64,000 nt of DNA, from assembly GCA_028023455.1 (NCBI GenBank), contig JAQFVV010012404.1:14993000-15056999 (forward strand), written 5' to 3'. The notes below the pieces were generated by a model. That model was given only the letters and a program-made list of their open reading frames with translations. It did no database searches and was not told where the DNA came from. Positions 46,725-57,771 of this stretch are shown piece by piece (position 1 is the stretch's first letter; each line of letters starts with the position of its first letter). Position numbers and translations under genes: made by a program. This stretch comes from Epiperipatus broadwayi (Eukaryota > Onychophora > Udeonychophora > Euonychophora > Peripatidae).

Positions 46725-48630
46725 TATTTCCAGAACAAAAATATCAATAATAGGCTTATATTTTAAGATATAAATAAAAATAAAATGAATAGGAAAATAG
46801 ACAAGATGAGATATTCTTCTCATTGGGATCAATCATTTTATTTCCATTTAAGTAGGGAATAAAAATAATTATTTTTTCTTAGATTCGCTGCAGGCTAACT
46901 TATCTGTTAAATAAGAATTTATTTAACTTAGACTTATTAAAAGATTAACATATGTGAAATATTCATTCAATAAAATGTAAGGCATTTGAATAAAAATATA
47001 AATTATTTGATTATTATTTTATGGAGCTGTTAAAAAAAAAGAATATTTTTTTCTTGTGTAATTTCATTTATATATATATTATAAGGAACAAAAAGGAGTC
47101 TGAGCCCAATATCTCTAGGTTGAGATGGATGTTCTAAGTGGTATGCATAGATGTCCTACTTCCACATAAAACAAAAGATAATGCTATTTTATACTTTAAT
47201 AGTCTATAAAATTTGAAATGAATAATTTTCTCAGGCTTTTTCAGATTAGTGTTATACTATTCTAAATAAATTTTAAGAAAATATTTTCTAATATAATATT
47301 TCTTATTAAAAGAGCTAATTAAGTATACATTGATTTGTGTTTAAACTACAGTTAGCAATTTTAAAAATAATGTTGACTAATGATTTATCTCAGGGTTAGG
47401 AATCAATTATAAATAATTACATAAAATAAGAAAAATGAATATATGGATGCAAAGTTTATCCATTTCTCTTAGGGTACGATAATGTAAAAGAAATTTTATG
47501 TACATCATTCTACCCTACACCTTTGTATGTCAGATAGCAATAATAAAAACAATGATATATTTAATCCAAATAGATTTATGTGTAGCTTAATATCTTAAAT
47601 ATGAGTTCAAAATGTAAATTTTTCTCTAAAAGTCTTTTCTATGGTTATACTTCTATAAAACAGTTATGAGGCCCTTTAATGCAGAGTGCTGATTTATGCA
47701 TTCTTGTTGGTTATTTTTATTGTGGGTATTTTTTCTCAAAATGCTTTGGATTGTTCAGTTCAGAATGGGTATTAGATATCTTTTGTTTATCATCAAGCTT
47801 CTTTGGCTTTACAACCTATATATTAGTTGTGGTATTGACAGAAGAAAATATTGTTAGGCTATAAATAGTGGTAGTAGTTCACTTGGCCTTATCTGATAAT
47901 AAGTTTGTGGAAATTATTATATTTTGTCCAATGAAACTTTATGCACATATGGATTTTATGCTTTATATAATTTATCATCACTATCAAATTTGGTGGCATT
48001 AAGCTAGTGTATTATTTTGATATTGCATGTAATTATTGTTTTCCTAAATGCAATGGGAACATTGTTTTTGAGAATTTTAGAGAAATTAATGTTTATTACA
48101 GAAAAAAAAAGTGACTTGAAAACTATGATCAATAGATTACTGAATTGAATATTAAATTGTAAGTATTTTCATAGTTTAAGTGATTATTTTCTGAATGGTA
48201 ATTATCTGTAAAATTGTATAAATATGTAAAACCCAATTTTAAAGTAAAAGTAAATAAAATTTGTTTTGAGGAGCAATGTGACTGTTATAAATAAATTAGT
48301 AATTTTGATGTATATGAGCTTTGTGATAAAGAATCATTTGAACTAGCCTTGAACAATCTGCAGCTTAAAGCCATTCTATAAAATTTGTATAAATGGTTTT
48401 TTAAGTCATTTAACTTTGGTTTGCTTCATATTAAATATAATATTTGTGAAAATTTTCTTACAATGATGTGACCCAATTTAAATGAGTAATCATTTTTAAG
48501 GTTCACTGTTTGAAAATGATTGACCATATCAGACTTAAACATTTTAATAAGTAGATCGGGGGAAGAATAGGAAAAAAAAATAGAAATAAAGTTAGAATTT
48601 AGACTACAGAAGAAATGATCAAATTCGAAA
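46725..48630. other. Non-coding stretch, no gene seen
   Basis: A+T-rich with no supported frame. The 61-codon frame at 47679-47864 (+) is hydrophobic but shows no family features. Confidence 0.45.
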
Positions 48631-48652
48631 AATGGGGAAGAAGTATAGATGT

Positions 48653-48754
48653 CTTGCATTGGTGGTCGAGAGGTCAGCGCGACTGCCTTACAAGCAGTTG
48701 CCCAGGTTGCGGGTTCGCGTCCCGGCCGATGCTATGATACTTTAAAAAAAAAAA
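48653..48754 (+). mobile_element. Short tRNA-derived SINE with intact 12-bp TSD
   Basis: About 100 bp and strikingly GC-rich against the background. An A-box-like TGGTCGAGAGG and a B-box-like GGTTCGCGTCC are spaced as in a tRNA with a long variable arm. An anticodon-stem-like ACTGCCTTACAAGCAGT lies between them. After CCGGCCGATGCTATGATAC comes an A-tail of about 13. The copy is flanked by the direct repeat AAGTATAGATGT (48641-48652 and 48755-48766), the signature of LINE-dependent retroposition. A second copy in the opposite orientation lies at 51095-51213. Internal RNA polymerase III boxes would drive transcription. It is not a tRNA gene: the acceptor stem does not pair and it carries a tail and TSD. 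Confidence 0.85.
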
Positions 48755-48769
48755 AAGTATAGATGTATG

Positions 48770-51085
48770 TAGTTAAAATAGAAGATTAAATGAAATATTT
48801 GATTTATCACTGTGTTTGGCTTCAGATTTCTGGTTCAATATATATTGTATATACACATAGAGAATCATTAATAGTACTTTTTACACATTCTAAATTGCTA
48901 TAAATATTTAATTTACATTTAAGATTTAAAATGATGTTTGTAGAACATATCAAATTTTCTGCTGAAATTATTTTGATAAAGTGCTGACTAGTTTTATTTA
49001 GTGCCATTCCGATAATAATTTATTCGTTTCAGTCGTTTATTTTATTTTCTCAATATTGATATTAATAATCTTTTTATTTTGTATATAATTCAGCAGTCTT
49101 AAGAATAATCTAAGTATATCTGCGTATATATGAAGCAAATAATTGTGCTTATAATTATTTACAATTTATCTGAAAGAAATATAATTTTAATAGCAACAAC
49201 AAAAATTTAGGATTAAGAAAAAATCTAAGACATTGTTGTAATAAAGTATTTTTATCAATGACGTTTTTCATATTTTATTTTAATTTACATAAATAAATCG
49301 TTTTTTTAAAAATAAATCTATTAATTGTAAGTGCATGCTGTCATATGCTCATTTCGGTTTTTCTATTTTGCCACATTCTCTTTATTCATATAAAATCTCT
49401 CTTTGAATTATATCGGTTGGTTTTCAACGAATAAATTGATTTCTCCGCCGTTTGTTTTGGAAGCCTCCAGCACTGCTGAGTGAAGTAAATAGTTAAATTA
49501 TATATATAAAAAAGAAATATTAAAAAAAAAAACAATTTACTTTTAAATAAATTTTCTATGATTATTTAAATTATTCTGATGAATTTTTATCAAGTTCAGA
49601 ATGAAACTAACAGATTTGGAAAAAACTTTAAAAAAATAATGGGATTAAAAAAAATGTTTATTAGCTGAACATTTTATCCACTTACATTGCTTTGATTAAG
49701 CGTATAGCTAGGCTATTCATATATATGTTGCGAAATAATATGATAAAAAAATAAACATAACTTCTTTTATTATTGCGGATAACTAAAAGATGATATAATT
49801 ATCACTTTAATTATGGTATGTAAGTAAAATAATCACACAAGTTGATACGAATAACATGGTTGGCAGCAATAGGTTGAGCACCCGTAGTACTATGATACTC
49901 CTTTATCGGTTATGATTGCTGAGATTTTCTTTATCAGATATACTCTTCAGCTAAGAAAATCATTTAGTTTACCTTTATCCGTAATTGAATTTCTAACTAG
50001 ATTTGATCTCCAGATTGTGTCTTAATAATGTAAGAATTCATTAAACTTTACATGATATTAAAACTGAAATGTAATAAATTTTCAAGAGGATGACAAACCA
50101 TGACAAAATGCCACTGATGATGATTATGTCTTAATACTTGATGTAATATTTTATTGATCAGCAATTCTGTCTATATTTGGGGGAAAACACAGTAAACATG
50201 GCATGCAAAAGCATAGTCACTACATTACAAGAGTCATTTGTTTAAATAATTAATAATTATACACTATTAATAATTATTATTAGTAATAATCATCATCATA
50301 ATAATTCATAAACGATTTTAATTTATATGAATAGCATATAGATTGTTTTATCCACTTCACTTGATTCCAAGTTTTCCCATGGATAATAGCGAACTATTTG
50401 TTCTAATATATATATATATAAGTAGAAAAAAAATAGAATAATGCATTTAGAGTTGAAAAAGCAAGAATAACCACATGAGAAACTGAATATGCAAGATAAA
50501 GTAATGGCTGTTTTAATTTTTACCAAGTCATCTCATTCAGATAGATTTACATCTTATGAACTCAAATGTATGAATTTTAATTTTTTATTTAATAATTTTT
50601 AAATCAATAACTATGGGTAAGGAAGACTGTTGCATCAGATTTTTTGTGAATTACCTAAGTAATCATTTTAATAATGAATCTTGATAAATGTTTTCCAACT
50701 TTTTAATAACTTTTCATATTTTTTTTTGTATATTTCAAACAAATTTAAGAAGTCGGACCATTGTCATTTAGTTTTCAATCTGTAAATAGGTAACTAGATA
50801 AAAGAAAAATATTCTCTTCTCATCAGAAGTCACTAATCAGTGATATGAATGATATATTTTCATTATTTATCTTTGCCCTAATCTTGAAAAATATTGCATG
50901 ATTTTTTTTTCTTTTTTTTTGTATAGAATTTTAATAGCATATATTGCTTTAATTGTTTTAAAAAACTTTATAATTTGCAATATAAAAATGCATGGAAAAT
51001 CTATATCTTAAGTCTTTTCTAATGGCATTATTTAAAAAAAAAAAAAACAAAGCAAAAAGAGGGCACCACTAATTAAAAGATTAGC
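48770..51085. other. Non-coding stretch, no gene seen
   Basis: A+T-rich. Short palindromic AATAATTATTATT runs at 50245-50300 and a (TA)n tract at 50406-50420 are present. No supported coding frame. Confidence 0.45.
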
Positions 51086-51094
51086 AAGTTGGAA

Positions 51095-51213
51095 TTTTTT
51101 TTTTTTTTTCCATGTGTCATAGCATCGGCCGGGACGCGAATCCACAACCGTCTGCAAACAACTACTTGCTTGCATGGCGGCTGCGATACCTCTCGGCTAA
51201 CAACGCAAGACAT
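51095..51213 (-). mobile_element. Second copy of the short tRNA-derived SINE
   Basis: In reverse complement it reads ATGTCTTGCGTTGTTAGCCG, AGAGGTATCGCAGCCGCC, ATGCAAGCAAGTAG, GGATTCGCGTCCCGGCCGAT and GCTATGACACATGG, then an A-tail of 16. It shares with the copy at 48653 the head CTTGC(A/G)TTG, the A-box and B-box, and the non-tRNA 3' end CCGGCCGATGCTATGA-AC. The flanks GGAATTTTTTT (51091) and GGAAATTTTTTT (51214) are a probable, slightly imperfect target duplication. A 60-codon + frame across it is not a gene. Confidence 0.8.
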
Positions 51214-51229
51214 GGAAATTTTTTTAATT

Positions 51230-52084
51230 AAACAAAAAGTATATAGTTTTGTAAAGCAAGATAAAATTTGATTTTTTAAATTAATTAAATTGCTTTTGTA
51301 ACTGTTTATTTACTTTCTCATTTGAATAATGACAATGTAGATTAGTTATAGTAATAAATTTGTTAAACTTTTAGAGTTTCAGTTTAAAATATATATTTAA
51401 TTAGATATATTAAAGTAAAATTTAAAATGTTACTGGTACAGCAAAAGAAATTCTATTTAATTTGTTAAACCTTTACTTTGAAATTGATAAACATTTAAGA
51501 TGTCAGTTTAAATGTATATAACATGTAAAAAAGTATATTGAATTTGATAAACTTTTACTAATATTTTCCTTTAAATATATTCTCATATGTGGTCAGCATA
51601 TTGAAATACATACTAGAGAAAAAGAGAAATATTAGTTTTTGGTAAAAACATTTTATTGAGTAAATATAATATAAATTATTTTAAACTTCATTTGTACCAC
51701 TTATTTAATTTTTCACTGATGTATTATGGTATTAAAATTTTAGGTAGTTTAGTATTTTATAAGCTATGGTGTATTATGCTTAATATGTTTTTTGCTGGTA
51801 AGATTTCATTGAAGATTAGATAAATGATGTCATGGCAACAAAGACACTGGCATGACTAATCCATGGGAATAGTGATTTTTTGATTTTGGTGTCCCGCGAG
51901 ATTTAAAAAGTCCAGAGACCTATGGGAAATTTTGTTATTCCTCTGTCTTTTGTGGTTTTGATATTGGTGTGAGCCCAGTGATTTTTTTGATCATATTATA
52001 TAGAGTGAATTTTTAACTGTCGATTTGATGATATTACAATAATTTTCTATCGCCATTATTTGTAAGTAATGTTCATTTTGTTTC
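51230..52084. other. Non-coding stretch, no gene seen
   Basis: A+T-rich up to about 51820, with a repeated phrase TTTAAAATATATATTTAATT / TTTAAATGTATATAACATGT. A GC-elevated patch at 51825-51970 immediately before the piggyBac-like element was not assigned. Confidence 0.4.
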
Positions 52085-52088
52085 TTAA

Positions 52089-52855
52089 CCCTTTTCCCGC
52101 CTCTTATGAGGTCTCTCGTCGACATCTGACGTCACTCTAACTCTGCCAGTTCTTATGCTAAAATATTCGTTTGACAGGTATTGATTAGGTTTTTAAAAGT
52201 TCTGTAAGATGGTGCCTCTTTTGAATTATTTTACAAGTAAAAAATAAAAAAAAACACATTTAAACCTAAACAAAGAAAGAACATTGTCAGTCATTGGTTG
52301 TCAGCGAGCTCTCAGCTGAAAAAGACATTCTGATTGGCTGGAAAGAACAAAGAAACCGCCTGATCAAAGAAAATAAAGAAAAACGCTGAGATTTTCATTT
52401 CGAATGTGATTTAAGTATTTAAAACAGTATAATTTGAGAAATTAAAATAATTTTTAAAAAATAAACTAAAAAAACAAAATTATTTTCGAAAAATATTGAA
52501 GATTTTAGTAAAAATATTTAAGATTTAGCAAAAAGAAATCTTTACTTTTCAATAACGTAACATTGAAAAAAAGCGTTTGCGTCATCACTTTTTTGTTTAG
52601 ACATTCGCTTTATATTTGCCGAAATTGAATATATTTTATAATAAATAAATAGCAATTTATTTTTGAAAGAACTTTCATTCTCTTACATAACCTGAAAAAT
52701 TAGTAATATACTTTTTATAAACGTATCTGAGTTGAATTTAATATTATAGGCGAATATGTTTTAACAATAGGCTTTGTCTTCAGTTTGTGAGTTGGCCAAT
52801 TAAAAGATTTGATTTTTATCTCATACAACCAATAATATAATTAGCGGTTTAAGGG
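52089..52855. mobile_element. piggyBac-like MITE with TTAA target duplication
   Basis: The left end CCCTTTTCCCGC is preceded by TTAA (52085-52088). The right end GCGGTTTAAGGG is followed by TTAA (52856-52859). Reverse-complemented, the right end is CCCTTAAACCGC, matching the left at 9 of 12 bases. TTAA duplications and CCC...GGG termini are the hallmarks of the piggyBac superfamily. At about 767 bp with no transposase frame, this is a non-autonomous element. Inside are a perfect TGACGTCA (52127-52134) and several ATTGG/CCAAT motifs (52295, 52333, 52796, 52829), which could act as promoter-like sites if the element is transcribed; that is inference only. Confidence 0.75.
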
Positions 52856-53184
52856 TTAATAATTAAATATAATAGCATTTAAGACTCATATGTCACCATT
52901 ACAGGTTTTTTTTAAATTTGTAGTGATAATTGTGGTATTATGTTAAACATAGTTGTATGTATTTCCATATATATTTAATGCTTGCTTCTTTTACATTTTC
53001 CTTAGAAATTATTCTAATTTTCATTAAAAAAAAATTCATAATCTTATGTACTACCTTTTAGGTTATTTTTTATTTTGCTTCTTTTGGGTCATCTTCTTTC
53101 CATTTTCTTATAAATTATCCTTATTTTCATTAAAAAAAGTCTATACTTTTAATTTCATAATTTTGTATAATACATTTTAATTAA

Positions 53185-53740
53185 GATGTGTTTTACATCC
53201 ACCATTTTCACTGTATGACAGATTCGCACTATATCTGGAAAAGTGTTTTTTTATTGTCTTTAATTTTAAAATTACAGAATTTTTTAGAATTTTTTTTTGC
53301 AATTATTTTGTAGTCAGTTTGAATTTGTAATATTTTAATAAATTACTATTAATTTATGTATTTTTTTTGGTGCATGTAATTATTTTTCTTTTTCTGAGGA
53401 ACGACAAACATGGCACCGTCCGATATTTTTTCCCTATGAGATGGTTTTTTTTATGTCCACCATTTCCACTGTATAACAGATTTGTACTATATCATGAAAA
53501 GTGTTTTTTATTGTCTTTAATTTTAAAATTATAAATATTTTTTAGAAATTTTTTTGCAATTATTTTGTAGTCAATTTGAATTTGCAATAATTTTAGTAAA
53601 TTACTATTAATTTATGTATTTTTTTGGTGCATGTAATTTTTTTTTTTTTTACTGTCTTTAATTTTAAAATTACAATTTTTTTTAAAAAATTTTTTGGCAA
53701 TTATTTTGTAGTCAATTTGAATTTACAATAACTTTAGAAA
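53185..53740. repeat. Tandem repeat, unit about 260 bp, 2-3 copies
   Basis: TCCACCATTTTCACTGTATGACAGATT (53198) and TCCACCATTTCCACTGTATAACAGATT (53456) head two copies. Both continue GTGTTTTTTATTGTCTTTAATTTTAAAATTA, TTTTTTTGCAATTATTTTGTAGTCA and TTACTATTAATTTATGTATTTTTTTGGTGCATGTAAT. A third partial copy from about 53651 (CTGTCTTTAATTTTAAAATTAC) runs into the minisatellite that follows. Confidence 0.85.
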
Positions 53741-53744
53741 AAAA

Positions 53745-54410
53745 ATGTTTTCTTTCGTATTTTTCTTGCTTTTAGATGTGTTCTTTCGCAATTTTCTTGC
53801 TATTAGATGTTTTCTTTAGATGTACTCTTTAGTATTATTCTTGCTATTATATGTCTTTTTTCATATTTTTCTTGCTATTAGATGTCTTCTTTCGTATTAT
53901 TCTTGCTATTAGATGTCTTTCATATTTTTCTTGCTATTATATGTCCTCTTTAGTATTATTCTTATTATTAGATGTCTTCTTTCTATTATTCTTGCTATTA
54001 GATGTCTTCTTTCATATTTTTCTTGCTATTACATGTCTTCTTTCATATTTTTCTTGCTGTTAGATATCTTTCATATTTTTTTTGCTATTAGATGTCCTCT
54101 TTAGTTTTATTCTTGCTATTAGATGTCTTCTTTCGTATTTTTCTTGGTATTAGATGTCTTTTTTCATATTTTTCTTGCTATTAGATGTCTTCTTTATATT
54201 TTTCTTGCTATTAGATGCCTTTCATATTTTTCTTGCTATTAGATGTTTTCTTTAGATGTTCTCTTTAGTATTATTCTTACTATTAGATGTCTTCTTTCAT
54301 ATATTTTTGTTGCTATTATATGTTCTCTTTAGTTTTATTCTTGCTATTAGATGTCTTTTTTCATATTCTTGCTATTAGATTTCTTCTTTGCTATTATTCT
54401 TGCTACATCT
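53745..54410. repeat. Minisatellite, ~30-bp unit TTTTTCTTGCTATTAGATGTCTTC
   Basis: About 20 imperfect head-to-tail copies of a unit near TTTTTCTTGCTATTAGATGT-CTTCTTTCATA. Lengths vary because some units lack TTC or carry TTTAGATGT additions. The overlapping + frames rich in Phe and Leu (53851-54104) are a product of the repeat, not genes. The unit resembles the outer end of the hairpin that follows (ATTTTTCTTGCTATGATGTATTA), so the array may have grown from that element's terminus. Confidence 0.9.
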
Positions 54411-54487
54411 GCTGAAATAATATTATAGTAATTTTTTTTTCAGAAAGGAGAAACATGGTGTCTGATGTCTACCAAATGGCTGGTTTC

Positions 54488-54690
54488 TTTATTATTTTTC
54501 TTGGTATGACGTATTATTCCGAAGACGTGCTACTCTAATCTTTTGATCTTTAACACAACACCTCCACATGATCTTTGGGCAAATTTAGTGATTAACATTG
54601 TCCAAAAATCACTAGGAAATGCTATCTTAAAGATTGGATGATTAGAGTAGTATGTCTTTGGGGTAATACATCATAGCAAGAAAAATACTA
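54488..54690. mobile_element. Hairpin element next to the minisatellite
   Basis: The left arm TATTTTTCTTGGTATGACGT-ATTATTCCGAAGACGTGCTA-CTCTAATC returns on the right in reverse complement (GATTAGAGTAGTATGTCTTTGGGG-TAATACATCATAGCAAGAAAAATA). Arms are about 60 bp around a spacer of about 85 bp. It is GC-richer than its flanks. The structure suggests a small TIR element; TSDs are not resolved. Confidence 0.65.
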
Positions 54691-54694
54691 AAGT

Positions 54695-55250
54695 ACCAAA
54701 TTTTATAGCAATTTTAAAAATTATCAAATAATAAATATAAAATAATTTATTTTTAAGTTATTGTTTATTTTATTTAATAAAGATATATTTTTTGCAATAT
54801 TGCTCTTGATTATTGTTTCATGTAAATATTACTTAAATATATTTTGATTAACAAATTTTGTACTATTGCAAAGGAACAGTTAGAGAAATGGAGAGAATTA
54901 GCAAGTAAAATTTTTATCTGGTATTTAGTACATCAAAAATTACAAGGGGAATACATAAATATATTTTAATTTTCAAACTTTGTACCAAGATGAGAGTACA
55001 GTTAGAGATTGAATGTGGAATACATAAATATACTTTAATTATCAAACTGTTTTAACAATGGTGATAATACAGCTAGAAAAATAAAGAGATTACTAATATA
55101 TATATATAAGTTAGGAAATATATTTTAACCCTCTCTTAGTACAAAATCCCTATTGGTAGATTGAATTAAAGTTTCACACTGTTGATTGGTCAATTACAGA
55201 ATCAGAAGCAAAAATATATATTTATGTTTTAAAACTATATATATTTTACT
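54695..55250. other. Non-coding stretch with local repeats
   Basis: AATACATAAATATATTTTAATTTTCAAAC (about 54950) and AATACATAAATATACTTTAATTATCAAAC (about 55019), with ACAGTTAGAGA before the second, indicate a local duplication of about 70 bases. No gene. Confidence 0.5.
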
Positions 55251-55254
55251 TTAG

Positions 55255-55730
55255 TTTCTAAAATGCAAATTAATAATTAGTGAGATTATTAAAATAAATG
55301 TAAATTTTAAAAAAGTAAAATTCTTTTTATAATTGATGAAAATAATTTATAGAAATAAACATAAAATGTTTATTCATCATTTAATTATAAATTGTAGCCA
55401 TTTGTTATTGTCAATTTGTCTTCATGTAAAAGTAAAGATTTTCTACAAAAGTCTGAATTATTCTTTGAAAACAATTAACATTTCACAAAAATTTTGTGAA
55501 AAAAATAATAAGTGTGTAAAAAAAGATTCTAAAACATACATTTTCACTTTGAAAATTAAAAGCAAAAAATAGAACAGTCATAATCCTTAATAGGCACTCT
55601 TCTGAAGAACAAGAAACAAACAATCAGCACCTTGAAAGTCAAACTTTATTTTATTGTTATGACACTAAATTTAAATATTATTGATTTATTAATTGTAAAA
55701 ATATCTTAAGGTGATAGCATCATTCAGCTG
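55255..55730 (+). repeat. Second copy of the interior of the 11-12.6 kb transposon
   Basis: Homologous, in the same orientation, to about 11790-12300. Shared phrases include ATGCAAATTAATAATT, TTATAATTGAYRAAAATAAT, CTTCATGTAAAAGTA, AAGATTCTAAAACATA, CACTTTGAAA and ATAGGCACTCTTCTG / ACAGGCACTCTTGTG. No terminal inverted repeats were seen around this copy. The 79-codon frame at 55333-55572 is not conserved as a frame in the other copy. Confidence 0.65.
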
Positions 55731-56282
55731 TGCTGACATGTTTATTCTGTACTGAAAGCTAAGTTAAAGCTTTTTTTATGTGATTAATCATCTGAGATCA
55801 TAGATTCAAATACTTTTTTCTTGTTGTTTGAATGTGGAGAGTAAATTGTGATCAAGAGAGACAGATTTAAATGGATTTAGAAAGATCGGGAATTGTTAAC
55901 GTTTAGGAGTCATTCCCCATTTTAAATATAGAAGTAAAAAAATTATTTTATTGAATGTTTGTTAATGTAAGGATATTTTATAATTAAGTTGTATGTAAGA
56001 TTAGTTGGTTTTTTAGTAAGTTTTCTATTAAAGAATTTTTTTAGTTTAGAAAGGGAGTGATTTATTTGAGAAAAAAAGATAAAGTTTTGGAGGCCTATGG
56101 TCAGAAAACATGTTATCGATCAATCATCTTTGAAAGAAAGTTTGTCATTCTAGGCAAAGGGTTTTGAAGAGTAGGAGATGAAGTATAAATTAAATATAGA
56201 GTAGGTGACTTGGAAAATAAGGAATATGGATTGCATTTGTATTCCACAATGCATATATAATAAGTCAGAAAGAAATTAGGCA

Positions 56283-57170
56283 GGCTGTGGTAAAGTGTAC
56301 TGTATGTGATGAAGCTTATCACTTGAAATGTTTAAATAAGACTAGGAATGATGTAACAGGTCTATGGTTATGTAGGTAGTGTATAAATGTGATAAAAGAG
56401 GTGAAAAGAGGTTTCTAAGTATAGATAGTGTAAAGAGAATGTCAGAAGAAATGGAACAAAATGTAATTGATGAAGATAGGATAGAGTGTGGTTTTAGGGG
56501 AGTGATAGAAGATACGAAAGGAAAAATTAGCAGTACAATGGAGATGGTTAGCCAAAGAATAAGTAAGATAGAGAAAGACATAAAGAATGTAGAAGCAAAA
56601 TTAAAATTGTTAGAGATGAATTGTGAGCAGATAAAGGAATTATTGGATAGGAATGATAAGGAAAAAGTAGGTAAGAAAGTCCAGAAGGTGATAGAGAATG
56701 TTATGGATGAGGCAGAGAAAATAGACTATGAGACAGTATTGATAGGAGATTCACTAATTAGATAATCTGGAGATATAATTGTAAGGGAAAATAGAAACAG
56801 GTATGGAATAGTGTGTTTGCCTGGAGCTAGATTTAGAAGTGTTACATATATAGTAAAGAAGCAAAAGAGTAGAGATGGGCATGTTATGGTAAGGAATAAT
56901 AATTTCTCAGTCATCAGAGAGAGTAATGGATTGATTTAGAAATTTGAGTAAGATTAAAGGAAGAGTAGGATTAGTTGGATTATTACTAAGATTTGACAAG
57001 AGGTATATGTTAGATAGGGCATGTTCTATAAATGAGAAATTGAAAAACTTGTGTGAGATAAATTATGTCATGTTTGAGGATGTGTAGTATTTTTTTTATT
57101 GGAAAGAAGGAGTTATATAATTAAGATGGATTGACTTAGAAAAACAAAAAAGGGAAATTTTAAGGAGTTT
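56283..57170 (+). pseudogene. LINE ORF1: PHD finger, coiled coil, SGNH-like esterase
   Basis: From about 56286 the translation gives KCTVCDEAYHLKCLNK...LWLCR, the Cys/His pattern of the second half of a PHD zinc finger (C-x2-C, H-x2-C, W-x-C). From 56379 to 56765 an open frame of 128 codons is rich in Glu and Lys (MEMVSQRISKIEKDIKNVEA), probably coiled coil. It ends ETVLIGDSLIR at 56731-56763, the GDS(L) catalytic-serine block of SGNH hydrolases. Past a stop, CLPGARFRSVTYIVKK and HVMVRNNNFSV correspond to later esterase blocks; the Gly-Thr-Asn block appears as RNNN. In CR1-type elements this protein accompanies the RNA, and its esterase role is not settled. It is disabled by several stops. 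Confidence 0.7.
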
Positions 57171-57414
57171 GATTTATAATAAATATAATTCCGGAAACTT
57201 ATAAAAAAGGGGGGGACAACTTTAAGTGACAGTGTTATCGGAAAGAAGAATGGACTGGATGTAAGAAATAATCAAAGGGTAGCTGATTTAGATATAAATG
57301 TAGATGTGGAGAGGGAATGGGTCTGTAAAATTAATGGTAACCAATTTATTTATAATTGTAATGGAGAAGAAAGAGTCAAAATAATTTATAAAAGAGTAAT
57401 TAGGAAAGAAGGAA

Positions 57415-57714
57415 TTGTTAAAATTGGTTATTTGACTATGCAAGGTGGTACGAGACCAGAAAACTAGCTGGAATTAAATAAAGCAATTAAAAATGAAGAA
57501 CTTGAGGTATTAGCAGTAATGGAAACACATCTAAGAGAAGAAGAATAACCTATTCTAGAAGACTTGTTATGGCAGGGTATAAATAGAAAAGAAAAAGAAA
57601 AAAGGGGTATGGTATAAAAGTTATGTCAAAAAATATTTAACTACTGTTAAATGTCAAGAACATTTTTGTGGTTTGAGATAAGGTTAGGAAGACAAGAATG
57701 GAGAGTGGCTATAG

Positions 57715-57771
<57 letters not shown>

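Noticed and set aside
48660-48735. tRNA gene
   Set aside because: Has A- and B-box motifs but no pairing acceptor stem, carries an A-tail and a 12-bp target duplication and has a second diverged copy; it is a SINE.
52080-52400. Promoter or CpG-like regulatory island of a host gene (TGACGTCA, CCAAT motifs)
   Set aside because: The whole segment lies within a TTAA-flanked piggyBac-like MITE and no host exon follows; kept only as a property of the element.
53851-54104. Two overlapping Phe/Leu-rich protein frames
   Set aside because: They are translations of the minisatellite in different frames.
53745-54410. CRISPR array
   Set aside because: Regular repeats of about 30 bp, but units are head-to-tail without unique spacers and the DNA is animal nuclear; it is a minisatellite.
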